Origin: Rhododendron vialii
Taxonomy: Eukaryota; Streptophyta; Magnoliopsida; Ericales; Ericaceae
Assembly: GCF_030253575.1 (NCBI RefSeq)
Contig: NC_080568.1
Span: forward strand, 25,423,501 to 25,487,500
Reading direction: 5' to 3'
DNA length: 64,000 nucleotides
Shown here in pieces: positions 1-11,300 of the stretch; the first letter of the stretch is position 1, and each line of letters starts with the position of its first letter. The notes below the pieces were generated by a model. That model saw only the letters and a program-made list of their open reading frames with translations. It had not been told where the DNA came from and searched no databases. Made by a program: the position numbers and the translations under genes.

Positions 1-270
1 TGACTTCTATGTAGTGGAACTTGAGCTTCATTTATTTTCATCAGTTACTTTCCCCATCTCTTGATTCATGGCCAATAAAAAAAAATAGTACCCAAGTAGT
101 ACTGTAGTAGTATCAGGTGACACAATTTTTTAAAGTTTTACTTTGTTCTCCTTCCTCCTCCAAACCAGCTGAATAAGATAAGAGGAAATGGAAGCTTCCA
201 TCATTGTCCAGGGTTAGCTTGCATTAGAATTCGTGGCCATGCTGAATAGGATGGACCGATGGCTGCATTA
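1..270. other. Intergenic or intronic DNA, no feature seen
   Basis: AT-rich sequence without a convincing exon, RNA gene or transposon end. It may be an intron of the TPR gene whose 3' exons start at 2916, because that gene's upstream exons must lie to the left. Confidence 0.4.
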
Positions 271-827
271 GAGCATCTCCAATCAATATCTATTCCTCCA
301 AAATAGAGACCATTGGCACTCCAATCAATCACTGTAATGGATCTCTACTTTAGAGAATCATCTCTATGAAATCCCAATTTTATCCTTATTATCTTTTGAT
401 GTTAGTTTTTAATAATACCAACCATATCCTTTGTACACTTTGATTATTTTCTAAAAAATAGGTATAATTTTCACATTACTTGCCCCTATTGTGTAAAATT
501 GATACCATTTGAAAGATATCGATCATATCTTCACATTGGGTCTAATATTGACTATATTTGAATATTGTCACAAAATAGTGATATAATAGTTACTAAATTT
601 TTTTCACCTATTTAATTTTTGGTGAAAGTTATTTGATGCTACGTGTTAATTTGGAGAAACTGGGAGGGAGTAGTATGTATAATTATGGAGGGAAATTTTA
701 TAGAATAGAAATTTTTGATTGGAGTGGGAATGGATAGTGAAAGTCTCTGTGTGCATTTTTTTTTATTAAATAAAGATGAAAACAGAGATTTGGGTCTCTA
801 TTTTGGTGGCTTGCATTGGAGATGCTC
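271..827. mobile_element. Tourist-like MITE (PIF/Harbinger type)
   Basis: The 557-bp element begins GAGCATCTCCAAT and ends with its inverse ATTGGAGATGCTC. The inverted similarity continues inward (CCAAAATAGAGACC near the left end against GGTCTCTATTTTGG near the right end). It is flanked on both sides by TTA (268-270 and 828-830), the 3-bp target duplication expected of PIF/Harbinger elements. It has no coding capacity. Confidence 0.85.
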
Positions 828-830
828 TTA

Positions 831-2915
831 AGTGAAGTTGACCGCACTCTATTCCTGAGATTTTCTCTGCTGGTAGTGTTATGAATTACGAACTTCTTTC
901 AGACACTTGTTTATGACCGTTGAAGGGACTATTGATCTAGTTAGGTTACCACGCTTTGTATTTCTTACACCAAACTTCGATGCAGATTAATGACGCAAGA
1001 ATAGCTGCACTCTATAATTGCCACGTTGAGGTGTCATGTTATTGGACCGTATGTGTTTTCTTTGGTTAGTCTTCAAAGTCTCACTTATCACAGGGCTTGA
1101 TTTTGTAGTTTAAAGTGTTGCTCCTAAAAAATTGAGATGCCTGGCAGCTTATAAATACTCTACCTTGTTCTCTTTATCCAATACATTTGACTGGGTGTTT
1201 TAGATGGTCGTGTGTAGCGAAAAAAGATGTTTTTTCTCCACCGTGGCAGGAGTGAAGCCCTCCGTCTCTTTTTTTTTCATAAAGCAGCAAAGGCGCTATT
1301 CTTTCAATAGTACTCAGTATCATAATTTATGTCCACAACCTTTGTAAATGATATTGTATGGCTTTAGTAGTGTGATGAGCGATTTTATTGAGGCATACGA
1401 TAGGAATTTTTAACTTTCAAAAAGAATTTATTGGCGAACATTTAAGAGGAACTACTTCTGGAAGAGCCTCAAAAAACACCAGCGTTTTAAAGGGGTTAGC
1501 AGGGACTTCTATACCCTATTTGATTATGTGGAAGTCTGATTTACTAGAAAAGTAATTTAACCCTTACGGTTAACATTCCCTAGATGTTGTTTAACAGTAT
1601 TTGCCATATATAACCTTGTGTCGCACCAGTAAGAGAGCACAAGAAAGCAAACCTTACCTCATTATAGTAGTAAGTTCAAATGAATTAAACCATTGCTGTA
1701 AGTTAGGAAAAGGTAGCACAATGTTTCGTTCAGACTTTTCTACTTGAATTCATTGTTAATGAACCCTACAATGAGATTTTGATTGGATTAGTTTAGCATC
1801 GAACCTAGGTCATAAGGACTATTGATTGACAGCCACAATATCTTGGTGATATTAGAAGAGGTGACATCAGTGGGATTGTGATTTTGCAGCTGCTTTTGAG
1901 TCGTTGTAATAGCATCCATCAGTATATTTTCCCCAGAGGTGAGGATTTACTGACTCATACATTTATTGTACCGGTACAGGCCTTTCAAATCCGTTTTTGA
2001 TCAAATTAGGATTGCCAGATTAGTCTATGTTTACCTGGAATGGGGATTGTTTTGGTACGAGGAACATGAACAGTAACAGGACAATCATACGCCACATGTG
2101 TAAATTGTGGTACTATAGGGTTACACTACAAGAGATTGCAAAACTAGAATGTACTTCCTTCAAACGAAACTTACAGAAGAAACAAAATAATTATTTCAAG
2201 ATTATTCATTTAAAAACAAATTTCTAGGAGCAGAATGACCTATTTTAAACATTTTTACTCGCCAAATCTCGAGTCTCGACTATGTCTAGATGTTTGTTTG
2301 TGACATTTGATTTCTTGAAAAACCTTTTGGATTGCTTTGGATCTAAATTAACCAGTTTGGAACCAAGGTGTGCAATGTTTTGGAAGTGCTTTCCAAAACA
2401 TAATTCTCCAGAGAATTGGCATTCCCGGGTAAACACGGTGTCTATCTGCCTATGTTTTCTATTCAGGAACCATTTATTTTTGAAGAAAATATTTGGTAGT
2501 TAAAGAGATTTATAGGCATATTTGCAAGGTCATAGCAATAATTGTGCTATAAATAGTCATGTATGTATTTGAATACCGATGTGGTGTAGCCTTCTTAACA
2601 AACCTCAGGTCAGGACCAAGAATATAGGCTCCACCAAGTGGTACGAATGGCAATGGTACAGTCATGGTTTCGTTGATTATGTGCATACTATGCTGTGGAT
2701 AACTAGAAAGTTTGACTCTCTGTCTAATATAGGAGTATTTATCTGGTTCAGAATGTACGATAAAATATGCCAACTTTTTTTTTAACAGGTCCGTGTCAAA
2801 AAGCAATGGTCTGAAGCACTTCTCTTAACAAACTGTTCATGGGAAGTTCTTGACTACGCCTAGTCATATGTCGTCCCAGTACCATTGAGGAGATGTTTAC
2901 CATGCTGTTTTACAG
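831..2915. other. Non-coding DNA, probably intron of the TPR gene
   Basis: Only short, biased open frames occur here and none looks like protein. The DNA directly before 2916 ends in a usable splice acceptor (TGTTTTACAG). No upstream exon of the TPR gene could be recognised in this stretch, so it is either one long intron or intron plus unrecognised exons. Confidence 0.4.
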
Positions 2916-4327
2916 GCTTACATCTGCCAAGGTGATGCTTTGATGGCTATGGAGCAATTTGATGCAGCTGAGAGGTCCTATGCTATGGCTTTAGAGTTAG
3001 ATCCTTCCATTCGTCGTTCCAAATCATTCAAGGTATCATTACTTTCTGATGTCCTTTTGTGAATTGTGATTGCAGATGCTTTATGTTCTGTCAACTTTAA
3101 CAGTGCACTGCTCCCCCTCTTGGACCTTAGACACGAAGCAGGCATGAGACAATTGACCTACTGCATCTGTCACATACGATGATACTTAAGGCTGTTATCG
3201 ATGGCATAAATAGGGGAATGCTGTACTTAGATTATTGGTCAGATGCTTTATTTTCTGTTCAAATCTAAAAGAAGAATTAAGTGTTTCCCTTAAGGTTAAA
3301 ATTTAAAAAGGAATTTATGGAGTATGTTTACAGTTAGAGTTATGCAAATTAATTCAAAGTTCAAAGCATACCAAACTAATTGAATAATCACTGCCTCATC
3401 AATTCTTGTCTCAAAGTATAAGCATTGATATGCTTTCCATCTAATGCCTTTTCAAAAGTCATTGTTGGTTAGAAGTATGATACATATCAATAAAAAAAAA
3501 TCAACGATATCATGACATGTTCATTTGGATTTTATTTGAAACTATTTATAAAGACTAAACATCTGAAATTTAGGTTGATGCCACTAGGCGCTGTCAGGGC
3601 TCTTCTCATGGAAAGTCAGGCAACACTATACAGTGTAGATGTTTATACATGTCTATAGAGAGAGAGAGCATATTAATGTAGGGAAAGATGAGAGAAAGAT
3701 GGAACAAGAGAAAGGGTCTATTTATTTGTGAATGTTGGAGTGGCAAAGTCACTGAATTGGTGAGTCACCATACCGTAAAAGGAACCATATGATGAACTTT
3801 ATCCATGTGAGTATGAACAGGCATTTTAATACACCAAGCAAGTTTACAATTGTGATGCTATCTAGAATACTAAGGTATAGCAACTGTGACAAAGCATAAA
3901 ACAGAAGTCATTAACTAGTCGAGTTACGTGTTGACACGGTGCCAAATGAAGCAAAGGCTGATAATTGCCAAAGTGTTTTTCCCGTCAGCTTGGTCGCACG
4001 TGAGGAGGCATGTGGTTTAGAATAATTTGAACTCTCCCTGGCAGCTTATGCTTTGAGAGGGTGTAACATTAATATTATAGCCACATGGGAACTAAATCAG
4101 CAGCAATCTTACTTCAAGATTTTATTTTAAGACTAAGATTTGGCTGAAAATTTGATTAGAGGAACTTGGAATTTTTTTCTACGATCTTACGAATACATGT
4201 TATTGTCTTTTTCTTTTTTAACAAAAAACTTGAAACAGCAGCCGGGAGAACAACTTCTGACAATTACAATTTTCAGGCTCGGATGGCAAAGCTTCAAGAG
4301 AAACTCATTGCAGCAAGTTTGCCTTAG
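2916..4327 (+). CDS. TPR-repeat protein, last two exons (5' end outside window)
   Basis: Exon 2916-3032 (39 codons, acceptor TTACAG, donor AAG|GTATCA) encodes a tetratricopeptide repeat: it starts AYICQGDALMAMEQF and runs through AERSYAMALELDP, with the TPR-consensus G, A, Y, A and P in register, then a basic tail RRSKSFK. After a 1.2-kb intron, exon 4277-4327 (acceptor TTTCAG) adds ARMAKLQEKLIAASLP and stops at TAG 4325-4327. Both exons are phase 0 and join cleanly. TPR motifs are protein-interaction helices, and the repeat closes the protein near its C-terminus. I cannot say which TPR protein this is. Upstream exons are not in the window or were not recognised. The real coding content of the span is only 168 bp. 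Confidence 0.65.
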
Positions 4328-6289
4328 TTCTGCTGTCTGGCTGAAGATTGGTGCATATAGATAGTATAGTTATACTGGACATGAGAAGCAGGCTGCTTCT
4401 ACTGTTGAAGGTTTGGGCTCTCTCTTTTCAACCATATGAAGTTATTGCAACTTATTATGTGTCTACGGATTTGCATTCCCAACTAATAGGAAGACATAAA
4501 AAAGGAAATAAGGAAAACAAGAAAGAACAGGCTTTCTATGGATAAACAGAATAAAAAGAAATTAAACAGACACACACACAGAGACGCACGAGTAATCATG
4601 CAGTCGTAAGTACACCCCTTTACACTGTTGAAACCACGGAGAAAGCCCTTATATCCAAGTGATGTCGACCATTATATTACATCCCGCTTGCGAATCTAAA
4701 GCTTGAAAATCTGACAAGTTAATCCTGAAGTAGCAGTGACAGTTTGGGTTTCTCAATGTGAAACAATAAGGATGATGTCATCAACGCTTAGTTCACCAGA
4801 AGCATTTGAGCTATTTGTGTGTAGGAATGTGACTTTTACCAGAAATCACCCTAGCGAATTATGAATTGGAGTGCACGTTCTGAGATGTTATACACCTTAG
4901 TTCCAAAACGGCAAATTAAGCATTCTGAAGGGATCCTAGGTTTTGCCTATGTATTGCATGGACATTTCATGTGAAAACCATAGTAGGGGCCAGGGGGTGC
5001 TTTGGAAAGACAAAATGTAAAAGGAAATCATACATCAATTTCCCATATTTCAATACCATCTCACTCAAAGGGAAAAACTAATTACGGAAATTGGATAATG
5101 TTGGATATATGCATGTGCCACTTGAGGATATATTGTTTTGACACATTTTTACTTTCTTATTTGTTTTTTTTGGGCAGTTGGTTGAGTAGGTGAATAGAGT
5201 CCGTCCATTGGACATTAGAGTTCCCGACTATGTATGTGGCTCCTCTCACACCAAGCATATTAATGGATGCAGTCAGGACAAAGTATCTAACTCTATATCA
5301 ACCTATATCGCAGGTGATGCTTGATTGAGCTACCACAACCGGTCATGGTCATAGTATCGTGGACCAGAATCTTGTTTAGTTAAACTTAGCAGCCAAATAT
5401 GTTATCCGCGTCCATTTATGGAGAACATTTCATGCTTTGTGCCGTCATGGTTTTGAGGGTTCTTCAGCAAATTCAGGCTCCATTGACTGAGCCATGGTAT
5501 GGGTAGTAGTTCTTAGTATGTGGCTGTAGATCTCTACTCATTTTACTGGTTAAATAGGTCATAATCTGTGTTGATGTTGTTAGACATTGTCTAATAATGC
5601 TAGTTGGCCCAATGGTTATTGGTGTAATACCATCTTTATTTCAATTTGGCCAAATGTAACACTTGCATATATCGTGACCTGAACTTGCAATTTAATTTTG
5701 ATGTTGGTTAGTTTCCGGCTTTGTTGTTTTTTTTTGTGTGTGTGTGTGTGTGACAAATAAGATCATCCCAGTTATATTAATATGAAGATAAAGTACAACT
5801 AAAACAACCAAACAAAATATAACAGAAACAACAAAACAAAACAAGAAAAGCCATTCAACGCCAATGTTGGACCCAATACTCCACTCATGGAGGTGGATGG
5901 ATGGAGGATCATCACGCTCGCTCTCTCTCTCTCTCTCATTTTGGAATTTCATGGAGATATCTTACAAGACCGTTTGTGGCCAAAGATGGAAGATGAGAGA
6001 GAAATCAATTGAGTAAAGGGTGGAGATACCGATCGTGGCAGTTGGCAATGACTTTGGTCTCATAATTCATTCGTTTTTCCACATTCTCCATAATTCATCT
6101 GATTTTCCACATTCTCACTTTCTACTTTCAAATTCTTCCTCATTTTCTCAGTATAGTGCAAAGCAAACCCATAATTATGTCCCTTAAAAAGAAACTCGAA
6201 ACCTTCTCAAACAGGAGAGAGAGAGGAGAACGAAGGTGACATCTACAGCACAACCCATTTTTATTGCTTTATCTCTGTTCTCTCATTCT
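4328..6289. other. 3' flank of TPR gene and intergenic DNA
   Basis: The first few hundred bases are probably 3' UTR. The rest contains only short frames with no family resemblance. It holds a (GT)n microsatellite at about 5735-5752 next to a T run and a (CT)n tract at about 5921-5938. The tract 5726-5840 (T run followed by AT-rich DNA) resembles a retroposon tail, but I could not find its ends. Confidence 0.4.
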
Positions 6290-6886
6290 GTGATTGGTCA
6301 GTCATATTTTACGACGAAGCTATCCTGCCAGCATGTGATCTGACAGGCCTCAATAGACATAATATGTATTTCCTTCCACCAAGCTGCAAGCATCTCTTCA
6401 CGGCCTATCGCAAACTCTTTCGTGCATCAAAAACTTATCAAGTCATTGCCCATTTGGGTCCACTTTTGGTGCAGACTTGGAACCAACTATTCAAATCCTC
6501 CTCCCGATGATCAGAGTAAGGGAGGTAACAGCCAAACTGGTCATACTAGCAAGCCGCCGTCACGTTCAAAGGACGAAGAATGAGCATTTGATGATTTAGG
6601 CATCAAAGAGCGTAAGAGAAAAAGCCTATCTAGCCACTTTCTTGTCATGCTTGCTATATATCCATATTTATCCTACCTAAAGGAGAGGTGAACCAAATCC
6701 GTCCTACCGTTTTCAAGGTTGCGAGCATGATGGCACGCGGAGTTAAATTTTCCTTGGCGGTGCCTCTTCTTGCAAGCATATACCGCGGCTTGTAGCAGAT
6801 TTCATCTTATCCTACTCCAAGTCAATGCAGCACAATCCTTCTCAAGCACTGTGTTTATGACTTGGCAACTATTTCAACACCTTACC

Positions 6887-7257
6887 TGTTGACAATTGGC
6901 ATCAATTCTCCACATGGGCTGCTGAGAGGTGCAGCCTTTGTTGAACCACATGGGCTGCTGAGAGGTGCAGCCTTTGTTGAAAATGGCATGACAGCCATTC
7001 TTTGAATGGCCTATAAATGGAGACCCTTTGGCTCAAAGTTTTGTATCAGAAATCAGAGAGAAGAGAGTGATACACGAGTAGATTGTGAGGCAATACTGTG
7101 TGAGTCTGAGTGATTGTTGTAATCCTCCTCCAGTAAATATAGTGAATCCGCTGCCCCTCCGTGGATGTACCCGATTATTGGGGAACCACGTAAATCCTTG
7201 TGTTTCTCTGTGTTGTGTGTTTGTGTTTGCTTGGTTTGACTCTGGTTTAGCACTACA
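6887..7257 (+). repeat. 5' LTR of the copia element
   Basis: 371 bp with TG...CA termini. It contains a 36-bp unit repeated exactly in tandem (6910-6945, 6946-6981), a TATA box TATAAAT at 7012-7018 and downstream GA-rich sequence, so transcription probably starts around 7040-7050. It matches the 3' LTR at every position I compared. Confidence 0.95.
7012..7018 (+). promoter_or_regulatory. TATA box of the 5' LTR
   Basis: TATAAAT in the context GGCCTATAAATGGAG, about 130 bp into the LTR. This is the only good TATA match in the LTR. The same box occurs in the 3' LTR at 12625-12631, where it could drive read-out into the PMD copies. Confidence 0.65.
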
Positions 7258-7259
7258 AT

Positions 7260-7272
7260 TGGTATCAGAGCA
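7260..7272 (+). other. Primer-binding site (initiator tRNA-Met)
   Basis: TGGTATCAGAGC starts three bases after the 5' LTR ends at 7257. This is the standard plant Ty1/copia minus-strand primer site, complementary to the 3' end of initiator tRNA-Met. Confidence 0.93.
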
Positions 7273-8359
7273 GTGTAGTGGCAACCAAGAACACAAAACA
7301 CCATTGTTGTCTCTGTTTCAGGGTCTCTGTCCGAAAATCACAGCACGGATTTCTGATCCTCCACTCAGTTTGAGCACTGAGTCTAGTGCATCTCATCGAG
7401 ACGATTCCAACGCACCAAGGCCCGTCGACAACGGAGGTCCACAGTAGCCACACGGTCCGTTCGACGGAGTTGCGTGTACAACGAGTTCTGTCCAGAAATC
7501 GCAGAACTGGAAAGTGATCGAAAAATAGATCTGATCATTAAGTCTTGTGCACCTCGGCGAGACGATCTCGGAACAGCCATCGCCGTCGCCGTTCTTTGTC
7601 GGAGCAAGCCGCACCTGCGGTTTAAAGTTGGAACCAGAACAGTGCGTGCTTAAAGGAAAAGAATAAGAACAGTGGGTCTTATCTTTTGTTTTTCTTTTAT
7701 ATATCTGAAGAAGATGGTTCTGTGAACGTGGGGTCAATTTTCTTGGGAGAAGGAAATTATTCCCTGCTTCTCAAAAGGAAAACCAGGTGCTGGTTTTTGA
7801 CTAGTCAAAGCCAGGGAAAATTATCCAGTGCTACTGGCTCCCCTAGAGACGCTGATGTCAGCTTGACATCATCGATCCAGAAGCTTCAGAAGGCCAGAAG
7901 GTTACGCCAGGCAGCACGCCACGTGTCACCCAGTCAGCAGACACGTCATCTGCCACATCATCAGAGAGGCTGAGTCATCAGCCACGTATTCAGCCACGTG
8001 TCTTTCCACGTCAGCGCCAGGTGTGCGCCACATCAGCAAAAAGGCCCAGTCATTAGCGCCCAGTCAGCATTTATTGCTGAGTCAGCAGGTCCAGTCAGTC
8101 CTAACCAGAGGGAATATTCTCTGATCCAAGGAATATTCCAGAAGGTGTTATTTTGCGATTTCGGAGCCATTTCAACTCTGATTTGCGCAAGTGAGTAGTC
8201 GTTCCTGACTATTCTCGACGTTCCGGATCCAACGCCGCACTCCGTTTTCCGCAACTCAGCTCTGACATTGGTGTTTTGTCCGTTGGTTGGCTAAAAAGCG
8301 CCGTTTTTTGGTGTTTTTGTGCACCGGATATTCACGTGGGTGGAGTTTAAGGAGTTCTA
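7273..8359 (+). other. Unusually long leader between PBS and gag-pol
   Basis: About 1.1 kb of internal leader without a long coding frame. It contains a diverged internal duplication (around 7313-7440 against 7477-7610; shared words include CTGTCC...AAATC...CAG, TCTGATC and GAGACGAT). It also has a cluster of ACGT cores with repeated CAGTCAGCA-like words (7917-8095), and two GAANNTTC blocks at 8112-8143. Short upstream ATGs occur, so translation from the first ATG of a full transcript is unlikely to reach gag. A spliced or internally initiated RNA may be used (inference). Confidence 0.6.
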
Positions 8360-11300
8360 ATGGCGGAAGAAGAGTTTAAGGAGACCTCGGAAGTTTCTTC
8401 ATCTGCAGAGAAGAATACCGAGCATCCCAAGGTCACTTCGAGCAGTTATGGGCAAAGGAATACGGTTTCCAATGCTAAGTTCGAGGTGGAGAAATTTGAC
8501 GGAACAAGTAACTTCGGCATGTGGCAATGCGAAGTTTTGGATGTTCTGTATCAACAGGAGTTGGATATTACGTTAGAGGAGAGGCCGAACGACATTTCAG
8601 ACAAGGATTGGATAAAGCTTAATCGCCAAGCTTGTGGCACCATCAGACTTTGTCTTACGAAGGATCAGAAATACTTCGTGATGAAGGAAACGTTAGCTAA
8701 AGAGCTATGGGAGAAATTGGAAAACAAGTACATGACGAAGAGTATTGAGAATCGGTTGTATCTCAAGAAGAAGCTCTACGGGTTCCAGTACGTGCAAGGT
8801 ACGACTATGAACCAACACTTGAACAATTTCAATAAGATTTTGGCTGATTTGCAAAATCTAGACGTTTCCATAGAAGATGAGGATAAAGCTTTACTGTTGT
8901 TAAATTCATTGCCTGATACTTATGATCATTTGACTACTACTTTATTGTACGGTAAAGAAGAAATCAAGTTTAATGACGTTTCAAATGCTTTGATGAATAA
9001 CGAGGTACGGAAGAGGGATCAGCAAGCTCACCGTGACCCGTCCGCATCAGCTTTGACAACAAGAGGCAGAACCGACACTAGGAGGACTGGTGGTGGAGGG
9101 CGAAGGAGGTCTCGCTCAAAATCAAGGGGGAAGTCTGTAGAGAGAAGATTGGGGAAAGACGAGTGTGCCCTTTGTCGTCAAAAGGGGCACTGGAAGAAAG
9201 ATTGTCCGAACAAACAACCAGCTGCAAATGTTGCAGAGGAGACAGAGGATGATCTAGAGTCAGCACTATTAGTTTCATCATCACCTGACCATTCAGATGA
9301 GTGGATACTAGATTCGGGATGTTCCTACCACATGTGTCCCAACAGGGACTGGTTCTCGAGTTTTCAAGATCTCGATGGAGGAGTTGTTTTGCTAGGCGAT
9401 AACACCGCTTGCAAAGTCCAAGGGATAGGTTCAATCCGTTTGAAGTTGCATGATGGGACGTTTAGGGTGCTAACAGACGTTCGGTATGTTCCGGACTTGA
9501 AGAAGAATCTCATTTCGCTTGGAGCCTTTGATGTGAAAGGATACAAGATTACGATGATGGGTGGAGTGCTAAAGATAGTTCGAGGGGCGCTCATTGTCTT
9601 GAAAGGTAGCCGAAAAGGAAACTTGTATTTCCTAGGCGGTTGCACAGTCACAGGGAGAGTGGCCGTTACTACTAGCTCAGACGAAGACGATGCATCCAAG
9701 CTATGGCACATGCGTTTAGGGCATGCTGGCGAGAAGGCCTTACAGGGTTTAGTAAGGCAAGGCTTGTTGAAAGGGGCCAAGACAGGGAAAGTTGGCTTCT
9801 GTGAGCATTGTATATTGGGCAAACAAACTCGAGTCAAGTTTGGCACTGGAGTTCACCGCACAGAGGGGATTCTTGACTATGTTCATTCAGATGTTTGGGG
9901 GCCGACCAAAAATGTAACTTTGGGAGGCAAACGATGGTTCGTGACATTTATTGATGATTTCTCCAGACGTGTCTGGGTTTATACCATGAGGCACAAGTAT
10001 GAGGTCCTTCCAATCTTCCTTCAGTGGAAGAAAATGATGGAGACGCAGACAGGAAGGAAAATCAAGAAGCTGAGGTCAGATAACGGTGGCGAGTACAAGT
10101 CAGATCCTTTTCTCCAAGTCTGTCGGGAGGAGGGGATAGTTAGACACTTCACAGTTGCGGGGACGCCGCAGCAGAATGGAGTAGCAGAGCGCATGAATCG
10201 TACTTTGGTGGAGAAAGTTCGGTGCATGTTGTCAAATGCCGGGCTTAGCAAGGCGTTCTGGGGCGAGGCTCTCAAATATGCCTCCCATCTTGTCAACCGT
10301 TTACCGTCAGCAGCAATCGGAGGGAAAACTCCGATGGAGGTATGGTTTGGAAAACCAGTTACAGATTATGATTCGTTACATGTTTGGGGTTGTTCTGCTT
10401 ACTATCATGTAACTGAGTCCAAGTTAGATCCACGAGCCAAGAAAGCTGTTTTCTTGGGTTTCACTTCAGGTGTTAAGGGATACAGGCTCTGGTGTTCCGA
10501 GTCCAGGAAGGTGATTCTAAGTAGGGATGTTACTTTCGACGAATCTGCTATGTTACAGCAGGTTCCTTCCAAGGAGAATGTGGAGCCGAATGCCCAGCAG
10601 CAGGTGGAGCATTCAGAACAGGCGGAGGTTGAGACTCCCCTTGTTCCAGCCAAGACTGTTCAGACAGTTAGCCGTCTTGAGGATCAACCCGTTGATCAGG
10701 ATGTCATTATTGAAGAGGAGGCTTCATTACAGGAAATACCACAGCAGCCAGAATCCATTGCAACCAGCAGACCGAGGCGGGAAATCCGGAAACCTGCTCG
10801 ATATGCTGATACAGTAGCTTATGCACTTCCAGTGACAGACGATGATGTCCCCTCCACTTACCGGGAGGCAGTGCAGTGTACAGATAGTAACAAGTGGAAA
10901 GAGGCGATGGATGAGGAGATGGGTTCACTCTCCAAGAATCAGACTTGGGATTTGGTTCAACTTCCCAAGGGCAAGAAATCTATTGGCTGCAAGTGGGTTT
11001 ATGCAAAGAAGGAAGGTACAGGATCTGAGAAAGTCAGGTTCAAAGCAAGATTAGTAGCCAAGGGTTACGCACAGACGGAGGGGATCGACTACAACGAGGT
11101 GTTCTCCCCTGTCGTCAAACATTCGTCGATCAGGATCTTGCTTGCATTGGTAGCACAATTTGACCTTGAGTTAGCCCAACTCGATGTCAAGACCGCTTTT
11201 CTACATGGAGATCTGGATGAGGAGATCTATATGGCTCAGCCAGATGGTTACAGAATTGCAGGAAAGGAGAATTGGGCTTGTAAACTGAAGAAGTCGCTAT

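Noticed and set aside
7033..7607. Overlapping short frames on both strands in the 5' LTR and leader of the copia element
   Set aside because: They repeat in the 3' LTR, have no family resemblance, and lie in non-coding LTR/leader sequence.
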